A stretch of DNA of 64,000 bases from Mycobacterium lacus (GTDB lineage Bacteria > Actinomycetota > Actinomycetes > Mycobacteriales > Mycobacteriaceae), in NCBI RefSeq assembly GCF_010731535.1, contig NZ_AP022581.1, forward strand, positions 2,489,952-2,553,951, given 5' to 3'. The stretch's first letter is position 1. Each line of letters starts with the position of its first letter. This document shows positions 1 to 8,439 of this stretch, one piece after another. The notes under the pieces are model-generated. The model was not told where the DNA came from, searched no databases, and was given only the letters and a program-made list of their open reading frames with translations. The translations under genes were made by a program, and so were the position numbers.

Positions 1-1272
1 CGCGCTACCCGGCGTGGTGACATGGGTGTGCCCCGACGGTGAGGTGAAAATCAGGGTCCCGTCGGGCAGTTGCCGTTCCCGCCACCCCCAAAAAGTTTTG
101 ACAAGGTGATGAGTTCTACATTTGCAGTTCAGGTTGGCCGCATGGGTGGGTCCACCCTGGGCGTAGGGGATCGAATGATCCACATCGCAGTGGATCGCGG
201 GTTGGTCACAGCCGGGCCAGCGGCAGGTCAGATCCCGGCACCGCACAAAATCGGCCAACGCCTTCGACGGCACATAGCCGGGCTCGGGTGGGGCATCGCC
301 GGGGTGGATCAGCGGTACCAGTTTCGCGGTCTTGGCCAGTTCGGCGATCAGTTCGGGGGTGATCAGCCCGTCGGCGTTCATCATCGAGGCGGGCGCCGAG
401 CTGGTGCCCTCGAGGGTGGCGGGTTCGGCGATCACATGGATCACCACCGGGGCGGCGCCCGGGCGGGTGGCGGCCGCGCAGTCGGTGCGCCCGCAGCGAC
501 AGCCCAGCCGATCCGCCCCGGCGGCCAGCGCCCCCAGCGCGTCGGCGCGGCGCTGCTCGCGGGTGCGGGGATCGTGGGCACACACCGTGGCCGCCAACGC
601 GCTCAACCGCTTGTCCAGCGCGTGGGCGTCGACGCTGTACAGGCTGCCGTCGATGCGCGAGAGGCCGTCTTGGTCCTGTCCGATCGAGATCTGCCGATCG
701 GCCTGATACTCCTTACGGCGGCGCACCGCATCGGTATCCACCTTCGCCACGATCCTATCGACCGCCCCGGACAGCCGGGCGCTGCTCAGCGAGGGCCAGC
801 GCGTCACATTGAGCGCCACCAACTCATCCACCGCCGCCAGCACCTCGGGGTCGACGATCAGATCGGTGCGGAACACAATCGTGGAAAACGCCCGAAAGTC
901 GATCTCGCCGGCCACAAACACCGCAGCGGTCTTGGGTAGCCGCTCACGCATCGCGCGGGCATAACGCAGCCGGCCGGCGGCGCGCGCCTGGCTGATCCGC
1001 AACGCCGCACCCACCTCCGCGCTCACCGCCTCCATGGTGTCGATCGCCCAGTCCTCGGTCTCCGAAGAGCGCGAGAGCCGAGAGGCGAACAACTCCCCCA
1101 TCGCCACCAGCTGCGCGGCCGCCGCCCGATTCTCCGCCCGCGCGGCCGCACAAATCCGCTCCACTAGCCCCGCCGACTCGGCGGTGGTCGACGGATAGCA
1201 TCGCTCGACGTGCTCCTCAATGTGGGCGATCACCTCTGGCGACGGCACGCGACCCGACGATGTCTCGAACAT
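1..1272 (-). CDS. 13E12 repeat family protein (DUF222 + HNH endonuclease domain), 3' end beyond window
   Basis: Open from an ATG at 1272 to the window edge (424 codons without a stop), so the C-terminus is missing. The N-terminal ~300 residues look like the DUF222 region of the mycobacterial 13E12 repeat family. Near residues 350-390 there is an HNH nuclease motif ([13 protein letters not shown], then [13 protein letters not shown]). Family members are repeated in mycobacterial genomes and often lie by mobile elements; their role is not established. A DNA-cutting function is inferred from the HNH residues only. An IS element begins 31 bp upstream of the start and may have replaced the native promoter. 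Plus-strand ORFs over this stretch are shadows. Confidence 0.85.
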   Translation of the reverse strand, partial: MFETSSGRVPSPEVIAHIEEHVERCYPSTTAESAGLVERICAAARAENRAAAAQLVAMGELFASRLSRSSETEDWAIDTMEAVSAEVGAALRISQARAAGRLRYARAMRERLPKTAAVFVAGEIDFRAFSTIVFRTDLIVDPEVLAAVDELVALNVTRWPSLSSARLSGAVDRIVAKVDTDAVRRRKEYQADRQISIGQDQDGLSRIDGSLYSVDAHALDKRLSALAATVCAHDPRTREQRRADALGALAAGADRLGCRCGRTDCAAATRPGAAPVVIHVIAEPATLEGTSSAPASMMNADGLITPELIAELAKTAKLVPLIHPGDAPPEPGYVPSKALADFVRCRDLTCRWPGCDQPAIHCDVDHSIPYAQGGPTHAANLNCKCRTHHLVKTFWGWRERQLPDGTLIFTSPSGHTHVTTPGSA

Positions 1273-1303
1273 ACATTCGATACTAGCAGACCCCGCCGAC
1301 CGC

Positions 1304-1366
1304 GTTGACTCATCAGAAATGCGCGCGAAAGGGTGATTCGTTGCCTCACTGAAAATGCGCGCGTAC
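1304..1366 (+). repeat. Left terminal inverted repeat of the IS, two-module
   Basis: Two tandem modules (TTGACTCA...AAATGCGCGCG, then TTGCCTCA...AAATGCGCGCG) spaced 36 bp apart. The second module overlaps the transposase start codon at 1355. The inner copy matches the outermost right end at about 20 positions. Confidence 0.7.
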
Positions 1367-2604
1367 GCCCAGTGGATGGGGTTGACGTTGGCCGAGCGCA
1401 GAGCAATCACCGAGACGACCGCGACCCGCTACCAGCTGGCGAGTAAGGGCGTTAAGAGCCGGATTCTCGACGAGTTGTGTGCGAACACCGGGTGGCACCG
1501 CAGCCATGCCCGCAAGGCGCTCAAAGCGGCGCTGCAACCCAAGATCGTCACCCCGCGCAATCCGCGGCCCGTGAAGTACGGGCCCGATGTCATTGCGGCA
1601 CTGACGCTCTGCTGGACAGTGCTCGGAATGCCCGCCGGCAAACGGCTTGCGCCGATGCTCGGCGAACTGGTGGTCGTGCTGCGTCATTTCGGGGAGCTGG
1701 TCATCGATGAGGACACCGCCGAACTACTGGTGTCGATGTCGGCGGCCACCATCGATCGCCGCCTGGCCGGTGAGCGAGCCAAACACCGTAAGGGGCGTGT
1801 GGGCACCAAGCCGGGATCGCTCTCAAAAGTCAGATCCCGGTGCGCACCTGGGCAGAATGGGACGACGCCCGACCCGGGTTCGTCGAGATCGACACGGTCT
1901 TTCACGACGGCGGCAATCGCGGTGGGGGCCATGCCTTCACGCTGACGGTCACCGACATCGCCACCGGCTGGACCCAGAATCGCTCACTGCCTGACAGGGC
2001 CGCCAAGACCGTGTTGGCCGCCCTCAATGACATCGCCCGCAGGATGCCGTTCCCGATCCTGGGGGTGGACTCCGACAACGGATCAGAATTCATCAACGAA
2101 GACCTGCTCAGATGGTGCCAAGGCCGCCAAATCACCTTCACCCGGGCGCGGCCGGGCAACAAGAACGACGGCTGTCACGTCGAGCAGAAGAACTGGACGG
2201 TAGTGCGCGCCACCGTCGGCTACCACCGCTACGACACCGCCGCAGAACTGTTGTTACTCAACGAGATCTGGCAGCTTCAGTCCAAACTGACCAACTACTT
2301 CTACCCACAGCAGAAACTGATATCCAAGGTCCGCAAAGGAGCCAAGGTATCCAAGAAACATGACGAGGCGACCACCCCGTTTCATCGCACGATCGCGCAC
2401 CCAACCACGCCCGTGGAGCGCATCGTGGCGCTGACCCGGACCTACTCCCTGATCAATCCCGCCGCCACCCAGCGCCAGCTCCAAGCCCTGACCGCCCAGC
2501 TACTCACCCTCACCACCACCAAGACCGGCCCCACCGCCCAACCCCAGGTCAACAAGCGCGCACGTTTACGTGAGGCAACGATTCCACCTACGCGCGCATC
2601 TTGA
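1355..2604 (+). pseudogene. IS transposase (rve integrase core), interrupted by a single-base frameshift
   Basis: The first reading frame (ATG 1355) gives an N-terminal DNA-binding region of about 155 residues up to GTKPGS. The frame is then lost near 1820 and the integrase core continues in the -1 frame to the stop at 2604. The core has the expected acidic residues: EIDTVFH, GVDSDNGSEFIN and HVEQKNW, a plausible DDE triad, followed by a C-terminal helical region. Relative to my memory of the family (GSLLKSQIPVRTW) one base is missing in the CTCTCAAAAG stretch at 1820-1829, so the gene is probably inactive. A programmed -1 shift at the A-run is less likely, because the run is only four A and no typical heptamer is seen. 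Confidence 0.75.
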
Positions 2605-2615
2605 CATGAGGCAAC
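2553..2615 (-). repeat. Right terminal inverted repeat of the IS, two-module
   Basis: Read on the minus strand from 2615, it begins GTTGCCTCATGTCAAGATGC and repeats the module as TTGCCTCACGTAAACGTGCG about 36 bases further in, mirroring the left end. It overlaps the 3' end of the transposase gene. Confidence 0.7.
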
Positions 2616-2851
2616 AGGCCGACACACCGGCGCTCGATCACGCAAACGTCGAGGGTGCCTCGGCCTCGCCGTCGCTGAGTTCGGCCGGCTCGGGGCGCGC
2701 GGTCCAGCCAACGTAGGTCAGGTACCGACCGACCAGCGCCCGTCAGGGCGTTGGTGGGCGAATTGTAGGCCTGGGGGGACCACCAGCAGCAGGCCGCAGT
2801 GACGGCCGCGCCGCTGCGCCAGTACTGATGAAGGCCCGCGCACCGCTATCG

Positions 2852-3736
2852 CTACTTGGGGCGGACGACGATCACCGGGACCGTGGCCGACTGCGCCACC
2901 GCGGAGCTGACCGATCCCAGCAGCATGCCGGGGAAACCGCCGCGGCCGCGGTTACCGACCACCACCAGCTGAGCGCGTTTGGATTCGTCGAGTAGCCACC
3001 GGGCGGGCTTGTCGCAAACGAGCATTCGCTTCACGTGCACATCGGGATACTGCTCCTGCCAACCGGCGAGGCGCTCGGCAAGGACTTCCTGCCCTTGGCT
3101 CTCGCGGTCGCGCCAGTCCATCCCGAGCACCGGAAACACTCCGACGTCGCTCCATGCGTGCAAGGCCACCAGCTCGACCCCCCTGCGGGACGCTTCGTCA
3201 AAGGCCAAGGCGGTCGCGGCTTCCGACGCCGGTGATCCGTCGATGCCCAGTAGCACCGGCGCATGGGAATCGGGGGCTCCGCCTTCATCCGAATGAATCA
3301 CCCCAACGGGGCAATGCGCGTGGTGCAGCAGGCCCGTAGCCACCGAGCCCAGCAGCAGGCGGCCCAATGCGCCCATCCCCTCGCTACCCGCGACGATCAT
3401 CCACGCGTCCCTGGATGCGTCGATCAGTGCCGGCACCACGCTGGAATAGACCATCTGAGTGTGCATCTCGGGTGGCTCGGACGCACCTACGCTGGCTTCA
3501 AATGTCTTGCGGGCGTGATCGATGACCTGCTGTGCGCCCTCTTTCTGCCACTCGGGCATGGTTGCATACAGTTGGCCCACCGGCCACCCGACAACCACGG
3601 GGGTGACAGCGTGGAACAGGGTGAGCGGCACATGTCGCATCACGGCCTCGCGGGTTGCCCAGGCCACCGCCGCATCGGATGACGTCGACCCGTCGACGCC
3701 AACCAAGAGTCCGTATTCGGCTGTGTGATCAGACAT
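2852..3736 (-). CDS. Universal stress protein, tandem UspA domains (Rv2026c-like)
   Basis: 294 residues, close to the usual length for mycobacterial two-domain USPs. Domain 1 begins GVDGSTSSDAAVAW; domain 2 begins near residue 165 with GIDGSPASEAATAL. The second domain ends with the ATP-binding pattern G-2x-G-9x-G-S (GNRGRGGFPGMLLGS). Family members are soluble ATP/AMP-binding stress proteins, many of them in the DosR/DevR hypoxia regulon. The position downstream of the DevS-type kinase equals that of Rv2026c beside dosT. A DevR-type palindrome lies about 115 bp upstream (3853-3866), so hypoxic induction from its own promoter is likely. The 235 bp downstream, to the IS, hold nothing I can support. 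Confidence 0.9.
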   Translation of the reverse strand: MSDHTAEYGLLVGVDGSTSSDAAVAWATREAVMRHVPLTLFHAVTPVVVGWPVGQLYATMPEWQKEGAQQVIDHARKTFEASVGASEPPEMHTQMVYSSVVPALIDASRDAWMIVAGSEGMGALGRLLLGSVATGLLHHAHCPVGVIHSDEGGAPDSHAPVLLGIDGSPASEAATALAFDEASRRGVELVALHAWSDVGVFPVLGMDWRDRESQGQEVLAERLAGWQEQYPDVHVKRMLVCDKPARWLLDESKRAQLVVVGNRGRGGFPGMLLGSVSSAVAQSATVPVIVVRPK

Positions 3737-3852
3737 TTCGCACTCCCTGCGATGAAACCTCGTGAGCGGTCGTCGGCAGTGCCCTAACGGCCTCGGTACC
3801 GATGCGGTTCGTCATGTGCATGACGTTATTCTCGGTCGGCGCGGTTCGGCAG

Positions 3853-3866
3853 GGGCCATAGGACCC
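3853..3866. promoter_or_regulatory. Candidate DevR (Dos) box upstream of the Rv2026c-like USP
   Basis: GGGCCATAGGACCC is palindromic and fits the GGGNCNNNNGNCCC skeleton of the DevR consensus (GGGACTWWAGTCCC), with differences at four or five positions. It lies in the 168 bp gap between the kinase gene and the USP start at 3736. Confidence 0.5.
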
Positions 3867-3904
3867 CCGCACGTGCGCCTTTGGTCCGCGCTGCGGGTCG
3901 GGCG

Positions 3905-5650
3905 CTAGCGGTCGGCCAGTGGAGCGGTCCAGTGGATCTGAGTGCCGCCCTCGGGTGGACTTTTGATTTCGCAGCTGCCGCCAAGCTGTTCGGCGCGGTA
4001 CGCCATGTTGGCTAGACCGCTGCGGCGAGAATTACCCACGGGCACGCCGCAGCCGTCGTCGATGATGTCCAGGGTGAACATGTCGGCGACACTGACCTCG
4101 ACGGTCAGCCGTGATGCGCCGGAGTGGCGGAGGGCGTTGCTGATGGCCTCGGTGGTGACCGCTTCGGCCTGCTCAGCAAGTTCGTCGCCAACGGCCGTCA
4201 TGGGTCCGTGCATTTGGAGGGTCGTCACGATGTCTCGATTCTCGGTCAAGTCGGCAACCACTCGCTGGATGCGCTGCCGAAATCCGCCGTCGTGCCCCAA
4301 CGGCGATTTGAGCTGGAAGACGGCGGTGCGGATCTCCTCGATGATGGTTTGCAGATCATCGAGGGTGCGGTTGAGCCGGTCGACGACCTCCGGTGAGCGC
4401 GCCCTGGCAAGCGTCCCCTGCAGATCCATGCCCGCGGCGAAGAGCCGCTGGATGACATGGTCGTGCAGATCATGCGCGATGCGCTCGCGCTCCGCCACGA
4501 TGGTCAGCTGTCGCGCGTGCTCGCGGCCCGAGGCGAGGACGAGCGCTATCGCAGCATGAGTCGCGAAATCGTGCACCAGGTCGAGGTAACTGCTGTCGAA
4601 CGGTGGCTGGTCAGGACCGCGCGCGATGGCGATCACCCCGGCGACTTCATCGTGGGCGCGCAGCGGCATCACGATCCCCGGGCGCTGTCCGACGTCGGTG
4701 AATGCCTGAATCGGGTGACTCAACGCGTCGGTGATCAGCGGCTCGCCGGAACGGAACACGGCACCGGTGGTGGACTCGTCCACCGGAACCCGTCGGCCGA
4801 CCACCTCGGCGGCATGCAACCCCACCGCAGCGGACACGACCAACGTGTCGACTTCGTCAACGGGCAGGTCGGCGTCCGTCGGAACCAGCACAATCGCCTG
4901 CTCGGCATCGGTCAGCGCGCATGCGCGTTCAGCGATCAACTGCAGGGGGCGCTTGTGCGGCTCGCTGCTGGACAACAGCGCGGTAGTGATCTCGCGGCTG
5001 GCCTTCATCCACTTCACCGACATCCGCTCGCGCTCGAATAGTTGCGCGTTGTCGACGGCGACCGCGGCCCCAAACGCCAACGCACGAGCGGCGAATTCAT
5101 CGGACACCGAGAAGACGCGCCCCGGCTCGTCGTGGGCCAGATAGAGGCTGCCAAATATCGTTCCCCGGATCGTGATCGGCACCCCGAGAAAGGCGCGCAT
5201 TGGGGGGTGGTGCTCCGGGAACCCGACGGCGGCCGGGTGCATGGTCAGGTCATCCAGCCGCAGGGCCGGGACATCGGCCAGCGAAACACCCAGCACTCCC
5301 TTGCCGGCCGGCGTGTGCCCGATCCGTCGAACCGTGTCGTCGTCGATTCCCGCGTGGACAAACGACACCAACGTGCCATCGGGATCGCGGACGGCCAGGG
5401 CGCCGTAAGGGGCCACCGTCAGCTCTCTGGCCGCGCGGACAATCCGATTCAGGGTTGCGTCGAGGTCAAGATCGGAACCGATCTCGACGATCACACGCAG
5501 CAACCGCTCCATTTGATCGCGCGCCGCCAGCAACTCATCGAGCTGCGCGTGCATCCTGCCTACCAGCCCGGGCTGGCCGAGGCCAGCGAAAGCCTCTGCA
5601 CTCTCCCCGCTGGTCACCAGACCTGATACCTCCAGGACGCCCGCGGCCAA
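3905..5650 (-). CDS. devS: DevS/DosT-type heme sensor histidine kinase (GAF-GAF-HisKA_3-HATPase)
   Basis: 581 residues against 573-578 for M. tuberculosis DosT and DosS. GAF-A (about 60-200) carries the EHHPPM segment at residues 146-151, where the family's proximal heme histidine lies; GAF-B follows (about 230-375). The dimerisation helix has HDLHDHVIQRLF with the phospho-acceptor histidine near residue 395. The C-terminal ATPase has the N-box (EAISNALRH) and G-boxes (DDGCGV, SGLANM). Family members sense O2/NO/CO through heme and phosphorylate DevR. Map position equals dosT (Rv2027c), but devR lies directly upstream, so it may act as the cognate DevS; its sequence seems about equally distant from both. 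The start is uncertain: TTG at 5650 is the longest; a later GTG or ATG would still keep GAF-A. Confidence 0.9.
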   Translation of the reverse strand: MAAGVLEVSGLVTSGESAEAFAGLGQPGLVGRMHAQLDELLAARDQMERLLRVIVEIGSDLDLDATLNRIVRAARELTVAPYGALAVRDPDGTLVSFVHAGIDDDTVRRIGHTPAGKGVLGVSLADVPALRLDDLTMHPAAVGFPEHHPPMRAFLGVPITIRGTIFGSLYLAHDEPGRVFSVSDEFAARALAFGAAVAVDNAQLFERERMSVKWMKASREITTALLSSSEPHKRPLQLIAERACALTDAEQAIVLVPTDADLPVDEVDTLVVSAAVGLHAAEVVGRRVPVDESTTGAVFRSGEPLITDALSHPIQAFTDVGQRPGIVMPLRAHDEVAGVIAIARGPDQPPFDSSYLDLVHDFATHAAIALVLASGREHARQLTIVAERERIAHDLHDHVIQRLFAAGMDLQGTLARARSPEVVDRLNRTLDDLQTIIEEIRTAVFQLKSPLGHDGGFRQRIQRVVADLTENRDIVTTLQMHGPMTAVGDELAEQAEAVTTEAISNALRHSGASRLTVEVSVADMFTLDIIDDGCGVPVGNSRRSGLANMAYRAEQLGGSCEIKSPPEGGTQIHWTAPLADR

Positions 5651-5795
5651 GGCATGGTCACATTTTAGGAGGCGCGAGCCAGACTAGGATGCCGCTGGCC
5701 AGCTTAGTCTCGCCGGGCTGAGACAGCCACATTCGATTCCCGGGCCGGCGGCGTTCACCAGCAAACAGACTCCGCTCGCCTCCCGGCGAGACTGC

Positions 5796-6452
5796 TCAGT
5801 CCGCTGCAGTTGGCGGGATGGAGCCTCGGCCCAACTTCGACCCGAACACCGCCGCCTGGGTCCGCCGCTCCATGCCGAGTTTGGCCAGCAGGCGCGACAC
5901 GTAGTTCTTCACTGTTTTCTCGGCGAGAAACATTCGGGCCGCGATCTGGCGGTTGGTCAATCCCTCGCTGAGGTGGCCGAGCAGCGTCCGTTCCTGGTCG
6001 GTCAATCCCGACAGCGGATCTTTGTGCTCCGCCCCGCTGCGGAGCTTTGCCATCAACGCGGCCGCCGCCCGGTTATCCAGCAGCGACTTGCCGGCACCGA
6101 CGTCCTTGATCGCCCGGGCCAGCTCCATGCCCTTGATGTCTTTGACGACGTAGCCGCTGGCGCCGGCCAGGATCGCCTCGAGCATGGCTTCATCGGACGT
6201 AAACGACGTCAGCATGAGACACCGAAGCTCCGGCTGACCGGACAGCAGGTCGCGGCACAATTCGATGCCGTTGCCATCCGGGAGGCGCACGTCGAGCACC
6301 GCGACGTCGGGCTGCAACGCCGGTATCCTCGCTAGCGCTTCGGCCACGGTGCCCGCTTCGCCGACGATCTCAAGCTCTGGGTCCGATGCGAGCAGGTCGG
6401 CCAGCCCGCGACGAACGACTTCATGGTCGTCGACCAAGAAAACCTTCACCAT
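5796..6452 (-). CDS. devR: Dormancy response regulator DevR/DosR
   Basis: 218 residues, almost collinear with M. tuberculosis DevR (217). The NarL/LuxR-type receiver has acidic residues D8/D9, phospho-acceptor D54 ([11 protein letters not shown]) and K104 (GYVVKDIKG). The linker leads to a LuxR-type HTH with the recognition helix region [17 protein letters not shown], whose K179/K182/N183-type residues contact the Dos box. It is the master activator of the hypoxia/NO dormancy regulon. In M. tuberculosis devR sits with Rv3134c and devS. Here it lies between an Rv2028c-like USP (88 bp upstream) and the sensor kinase (145 bp downstream), on the strand of the hspX-pfkB genes it should regulate. 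That suggests a feed-forward arrangement or a second devR copy. Confidence 0.93.
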   Translation of the reverse strand: MVKVFLVDDHEVVRRGLADLLASDPELEIVGEAGTVAEALARIPALQPDVAVLDVRLPDGNGIELCRDLLSGQPELRCLMLTSFTSDEAMLEAILAGASGYVVKDIKGMELARAIKDVGAGKSLLDNRAAAALMAKLRSGAEHKDPLSGLTDQERTLLGHLSEGLTNRQIAARMFLAEKTVKNYVSRLLAKLGMERRTQAAVFGSKLGRGSIPPTAAD

Positions 6453-6540
6453 GGTGAGTCCTTCCGGCTGACCGTGCGAGCTAACGATGATGAAGCCCTG
6501 GGGTCAATATCCCACACTCAACCGGGCGAAGCCGTCGGAT

Positions 6541-7320
6541 TCAGTCACGAACCAACAGCACCGAGCAGTTGGGAAAGCCCAGAATCGGATGGCAGTTCGG
6601 GGTGGCCAGCCCCGCGATCTGATCGGCTTCGGCCCTACCCACCACGGCCAAGTCGATTGCGCTGCTGTGGTTTTCAGTGGCTTTCGCGCCGGTGCCGGCG
6701 GCGACGAGCTGGACCGGAACGTCCGGATAGCGGCGCACCCAGCTGTTCGCTCGCCGATCGATCTGCCGGACAGTCGCGTGGCGGCGCCGTCCCTCCTCCA
6801 TGGCCTGGTGCACCACTTCGTCATTGTCGGGTTCGTCATTGAGAACGACCGAGATCACCCCGACCTTGGTCGGCGATCCGTCCGGATTGGTCCGGATGAT
6901 CGCTACCGGGCAGCGTGCGCGCCTGACCAACGCGCCGGCAATTGGGCCCAACAACTTGTCGGCCACCCATCCCCGCCTGGCGGTGCCCACGCAAACCAGC
7001 GCCGCATCCTGGGATTCATTGATCAGCACCTGATCGGGATCTCCGGAGAGGATGGCCGTTTCGACCTCGACCGGCTCGCCCTCGCTTTTTGCGGCGCTGT
7101 GTACGGCGCAGGCCGCCTGGGACAGCGCAAGTTCGCCACGTTCGAGGTCCCACTCGCCGCGTGCCGATACGATCCGCGCCTTCGTACGCGGGATGACATA
7201 GACAAGCCGAAGGGGTAGCTGCCGGCTGGTCGCCTCCACGATCGCCCACTCGGCGGCATTGACCGCGGCCTGCGAGCCGTCCACGCCCACGACCACCGAC
7301 TTCGCGTGCAGTTGGTTCAT
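6541..7320 (-). CDS. Universal stress protein (Rv2028c/Rv3134c-like)
   Basis: 259 residues with two UspA-like halves. The first starts VVGVDGSQAAVNAAEWAI and ends in CVGTARRGWVADKLLG, a variant of the ATP-loop. The second half (from about residue 150) ends VVGRAEADQIAGLA and lacks the glycine-rich loop, so it probably does not bind nucleotide. It is 51 bp downstream of pfkB and 88 bp upstream of devR in an apparent operon. Its position matches Rv2028c, but a USP directly upstream of devR also matches Rv3134c, which in M. tuberculosis is cotranscribed with devR-devS. Exact orthology is open. Confidence 0.85.
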   Translation of the reverse strand: MNQLHAKSVVVGVDGSQAAVNAAEWAIVEATSRQLPLRLVYVIPRTKARIVSARGEWDLERGELALSQAACAVHSAAKSEGEPVEVETAILSGDPDQVLINESQDAALVCVGTARRGWVADKLLGPIAGALVRRARCPVAIIRTNPDGSPTKVGVISVVLNDEPDNDEVVHQAMEEGRRRHATVRQIDRRANSWVRRYPDVPVQLVAAGTGAKATENHSSAIDLAVVGRAEADQIAGLATPNCHPILGFPNCSVLLVRD

Positions 7321-7371
7321 GTGGGTTCCTGACTAGTTTCTGGCGGCCGACCTTTCGATCGGCTCAATAGC

Positions 7372-8412
7372 TCAGGCTATTCCGCCGTCACGCTTGACAC
7401 AGGAGTCGTTAGGCCCCATCTTGGCCGCCGACCGTCCGACGCCGTTGACCTCAGCGGGTTCGGCGACTTGCTCGAACAACTTCTCCACATCCGTGCGCTC
7501 GCAGGCCGCCGTGCCGGGGGTCTTCAGCATTGCCGCGCCGGCCGCGATTCCGTACCGAACGCACTTGGCGAGCGGCCACCCGCGACACAGACCTACCGTG
7601 ATCGCGGCAACCATCGCGTCACCGGCCCCGACGCCGCTGCCGCGCTCCATCGGAACCGCCGAAAACCGCTGACTTTCATGGCGTGTCGCCAGCAGCGCAC
7701 CGTGCGAGCCCAGGGACACCACGACGACGTGTGCCAGACCGCGGTCGATGAGCTCGTGCGCGGCGGCTAACTGCTCGGACTCGGTGGCGAGCTCGCGCCC
7801 GACGCGTTCCCTGAGCTCACGCACGCTTGCCTTGAGCAGATAAACCCCGGAGGTGATCTGCTGCAGGCCGCCTCCGGAGGTGTCCAGGATGAGCTTCGCG
7901 CCCAGCTGCCGGCAGACGTCGGCGACCCGCTGGTAGTAGTGAGCGGGTACGCCCGGCGGGAGGCTGCCGCTCGCCACCACGAATTCCGCCGAACGCGCCG
8001 CCATCCGCAGTTCCTGCAGGCATCGCTCCTGTTCTGGCAGTGTCAGCTGCGGTCCGGGAAGGACAAACCGGTACTGCTGGCCGGTACTGGTCTCATTGAC
8101 GGTGAAGCTCTCTCGCGTTTGCCCGGCGATCGGAATTTCTCCAAACGGCACCCCCGCGTCGCTGAGCAGCCTCGTGACGAGACCACCGTGGGAACCGCCC
8201 GCGGGATACACCGCAAACACCGAACCGCCGAGGACGTGCGCGATCCGGGCGACGTTGATGCCGCCGCCGCCCGGGTCGTAACGAGTCGCGGTGCAACGCA
8301 ATTTTTCGGTCGGCAGCACGACGCCGACGCTCGTCGTGATGTCGAGCGCCGGATTCATGGTCAACGTGACGATCCGCGGTAGACCCACCGCCGGGTCGGC
8401 CTGCCCGCTCAT
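7372..8412 (-). CDS. pfkB: Phosphofructokinase B-type sugar kinase (Rv2029c-like)
   Basis: 346 residues, PfkB/ribokinase fold. The N-terminal motif region TLTMNPALDITTSV and the GGGGINVARIAHVLGG stretch match 1-phosphofructokinase/PfkB members. The C-terminal signature GSGVGAGDAMVAA (residues about 253-265) contains the catalytic Asp. It probably phosphorylates fructose-6-phosphate or tagatose-6-phosphate in the cytosol, with ATP as donor. It lies 27 bp downstream of the phosphoribosyltransferase-esterase gene and is the orthologue by position of Rv2029c, a DosR-regulon gene. It likely shares the promoter upstream of the hspX remnant. Confidence 0.9.
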   Translation of the reverse strand: MSGQADPAVGLPRIVTLTMNPALDITTSVGVVLPTEKLRCTATRYDPGGGGINVARIAHVLGGSVFAVYPAGGSHGGLVTRLLSDAGVPFGEIPIAGQTRESFTVNETSTGQQYRFVLPGPQLTLPEQERCLQELRMAARSAEFVVASGSLPPGVPAHYYQRVADVCRQLGAKLILDTSGGGLQQITSGVYLLKASVRELRERVGRELATESEQLAAAHELIDRGLAHVVVVSLGSHGALLATRHESQRFSAVPMERGSGVGAGDAMVAAITVGLCRGWPLAKCVRYGIAAGAAMLKTPGTAACERTDVEKLFEQVAEPAEVNGVGRSAAKMGPNDSCVKRDGGIA

Positions 8413-8439
8413 CTCGTCGGCTCCGCTCGTGGTTGGTGG

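Larger units (their letters stand above)
1304..2615 (+). mobile_element. Insertion sequence, about 1.3 kb, integrase-core transposase
   Basis: One transposase reading region is flanked by inverted repeats of about 60 bp. The outer ends read GTTGACTCAT at the left and, on the complementary strand, GTTGCCTCAT at the right. Each end holds two copies of a module, TTGNCTCA followed by ATGCGCGCG. The hexamer GCCGAC occurs at 1295-1300 and 2618-2623, a possible but weak target duplication. The exact family is not recognised with certainty; the transposase is an rve/DDE integrase type seen in many mycobacterial IS elements. The element sits just upstream of the 13E12 gene. Confidence 0.75.

Noticed and set aside
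70..939. Long plus-strand ORF rich in Gly/Arg/His
   Set aside because: Shadow of the minus-strand 13E12 HNH gene, whose frame has the recognisable domain.
1840..2604. Integrase core as a stand-alone gene
   Set aside because: Its start is inside the conserved core; it is the 3' half of the frameshifted transposase.
6500..6540. DevR box upstream of devR (GGGTCAATATCCC)
   Set aside because: The half-sites are one base too close for the DevR consensus spacing.
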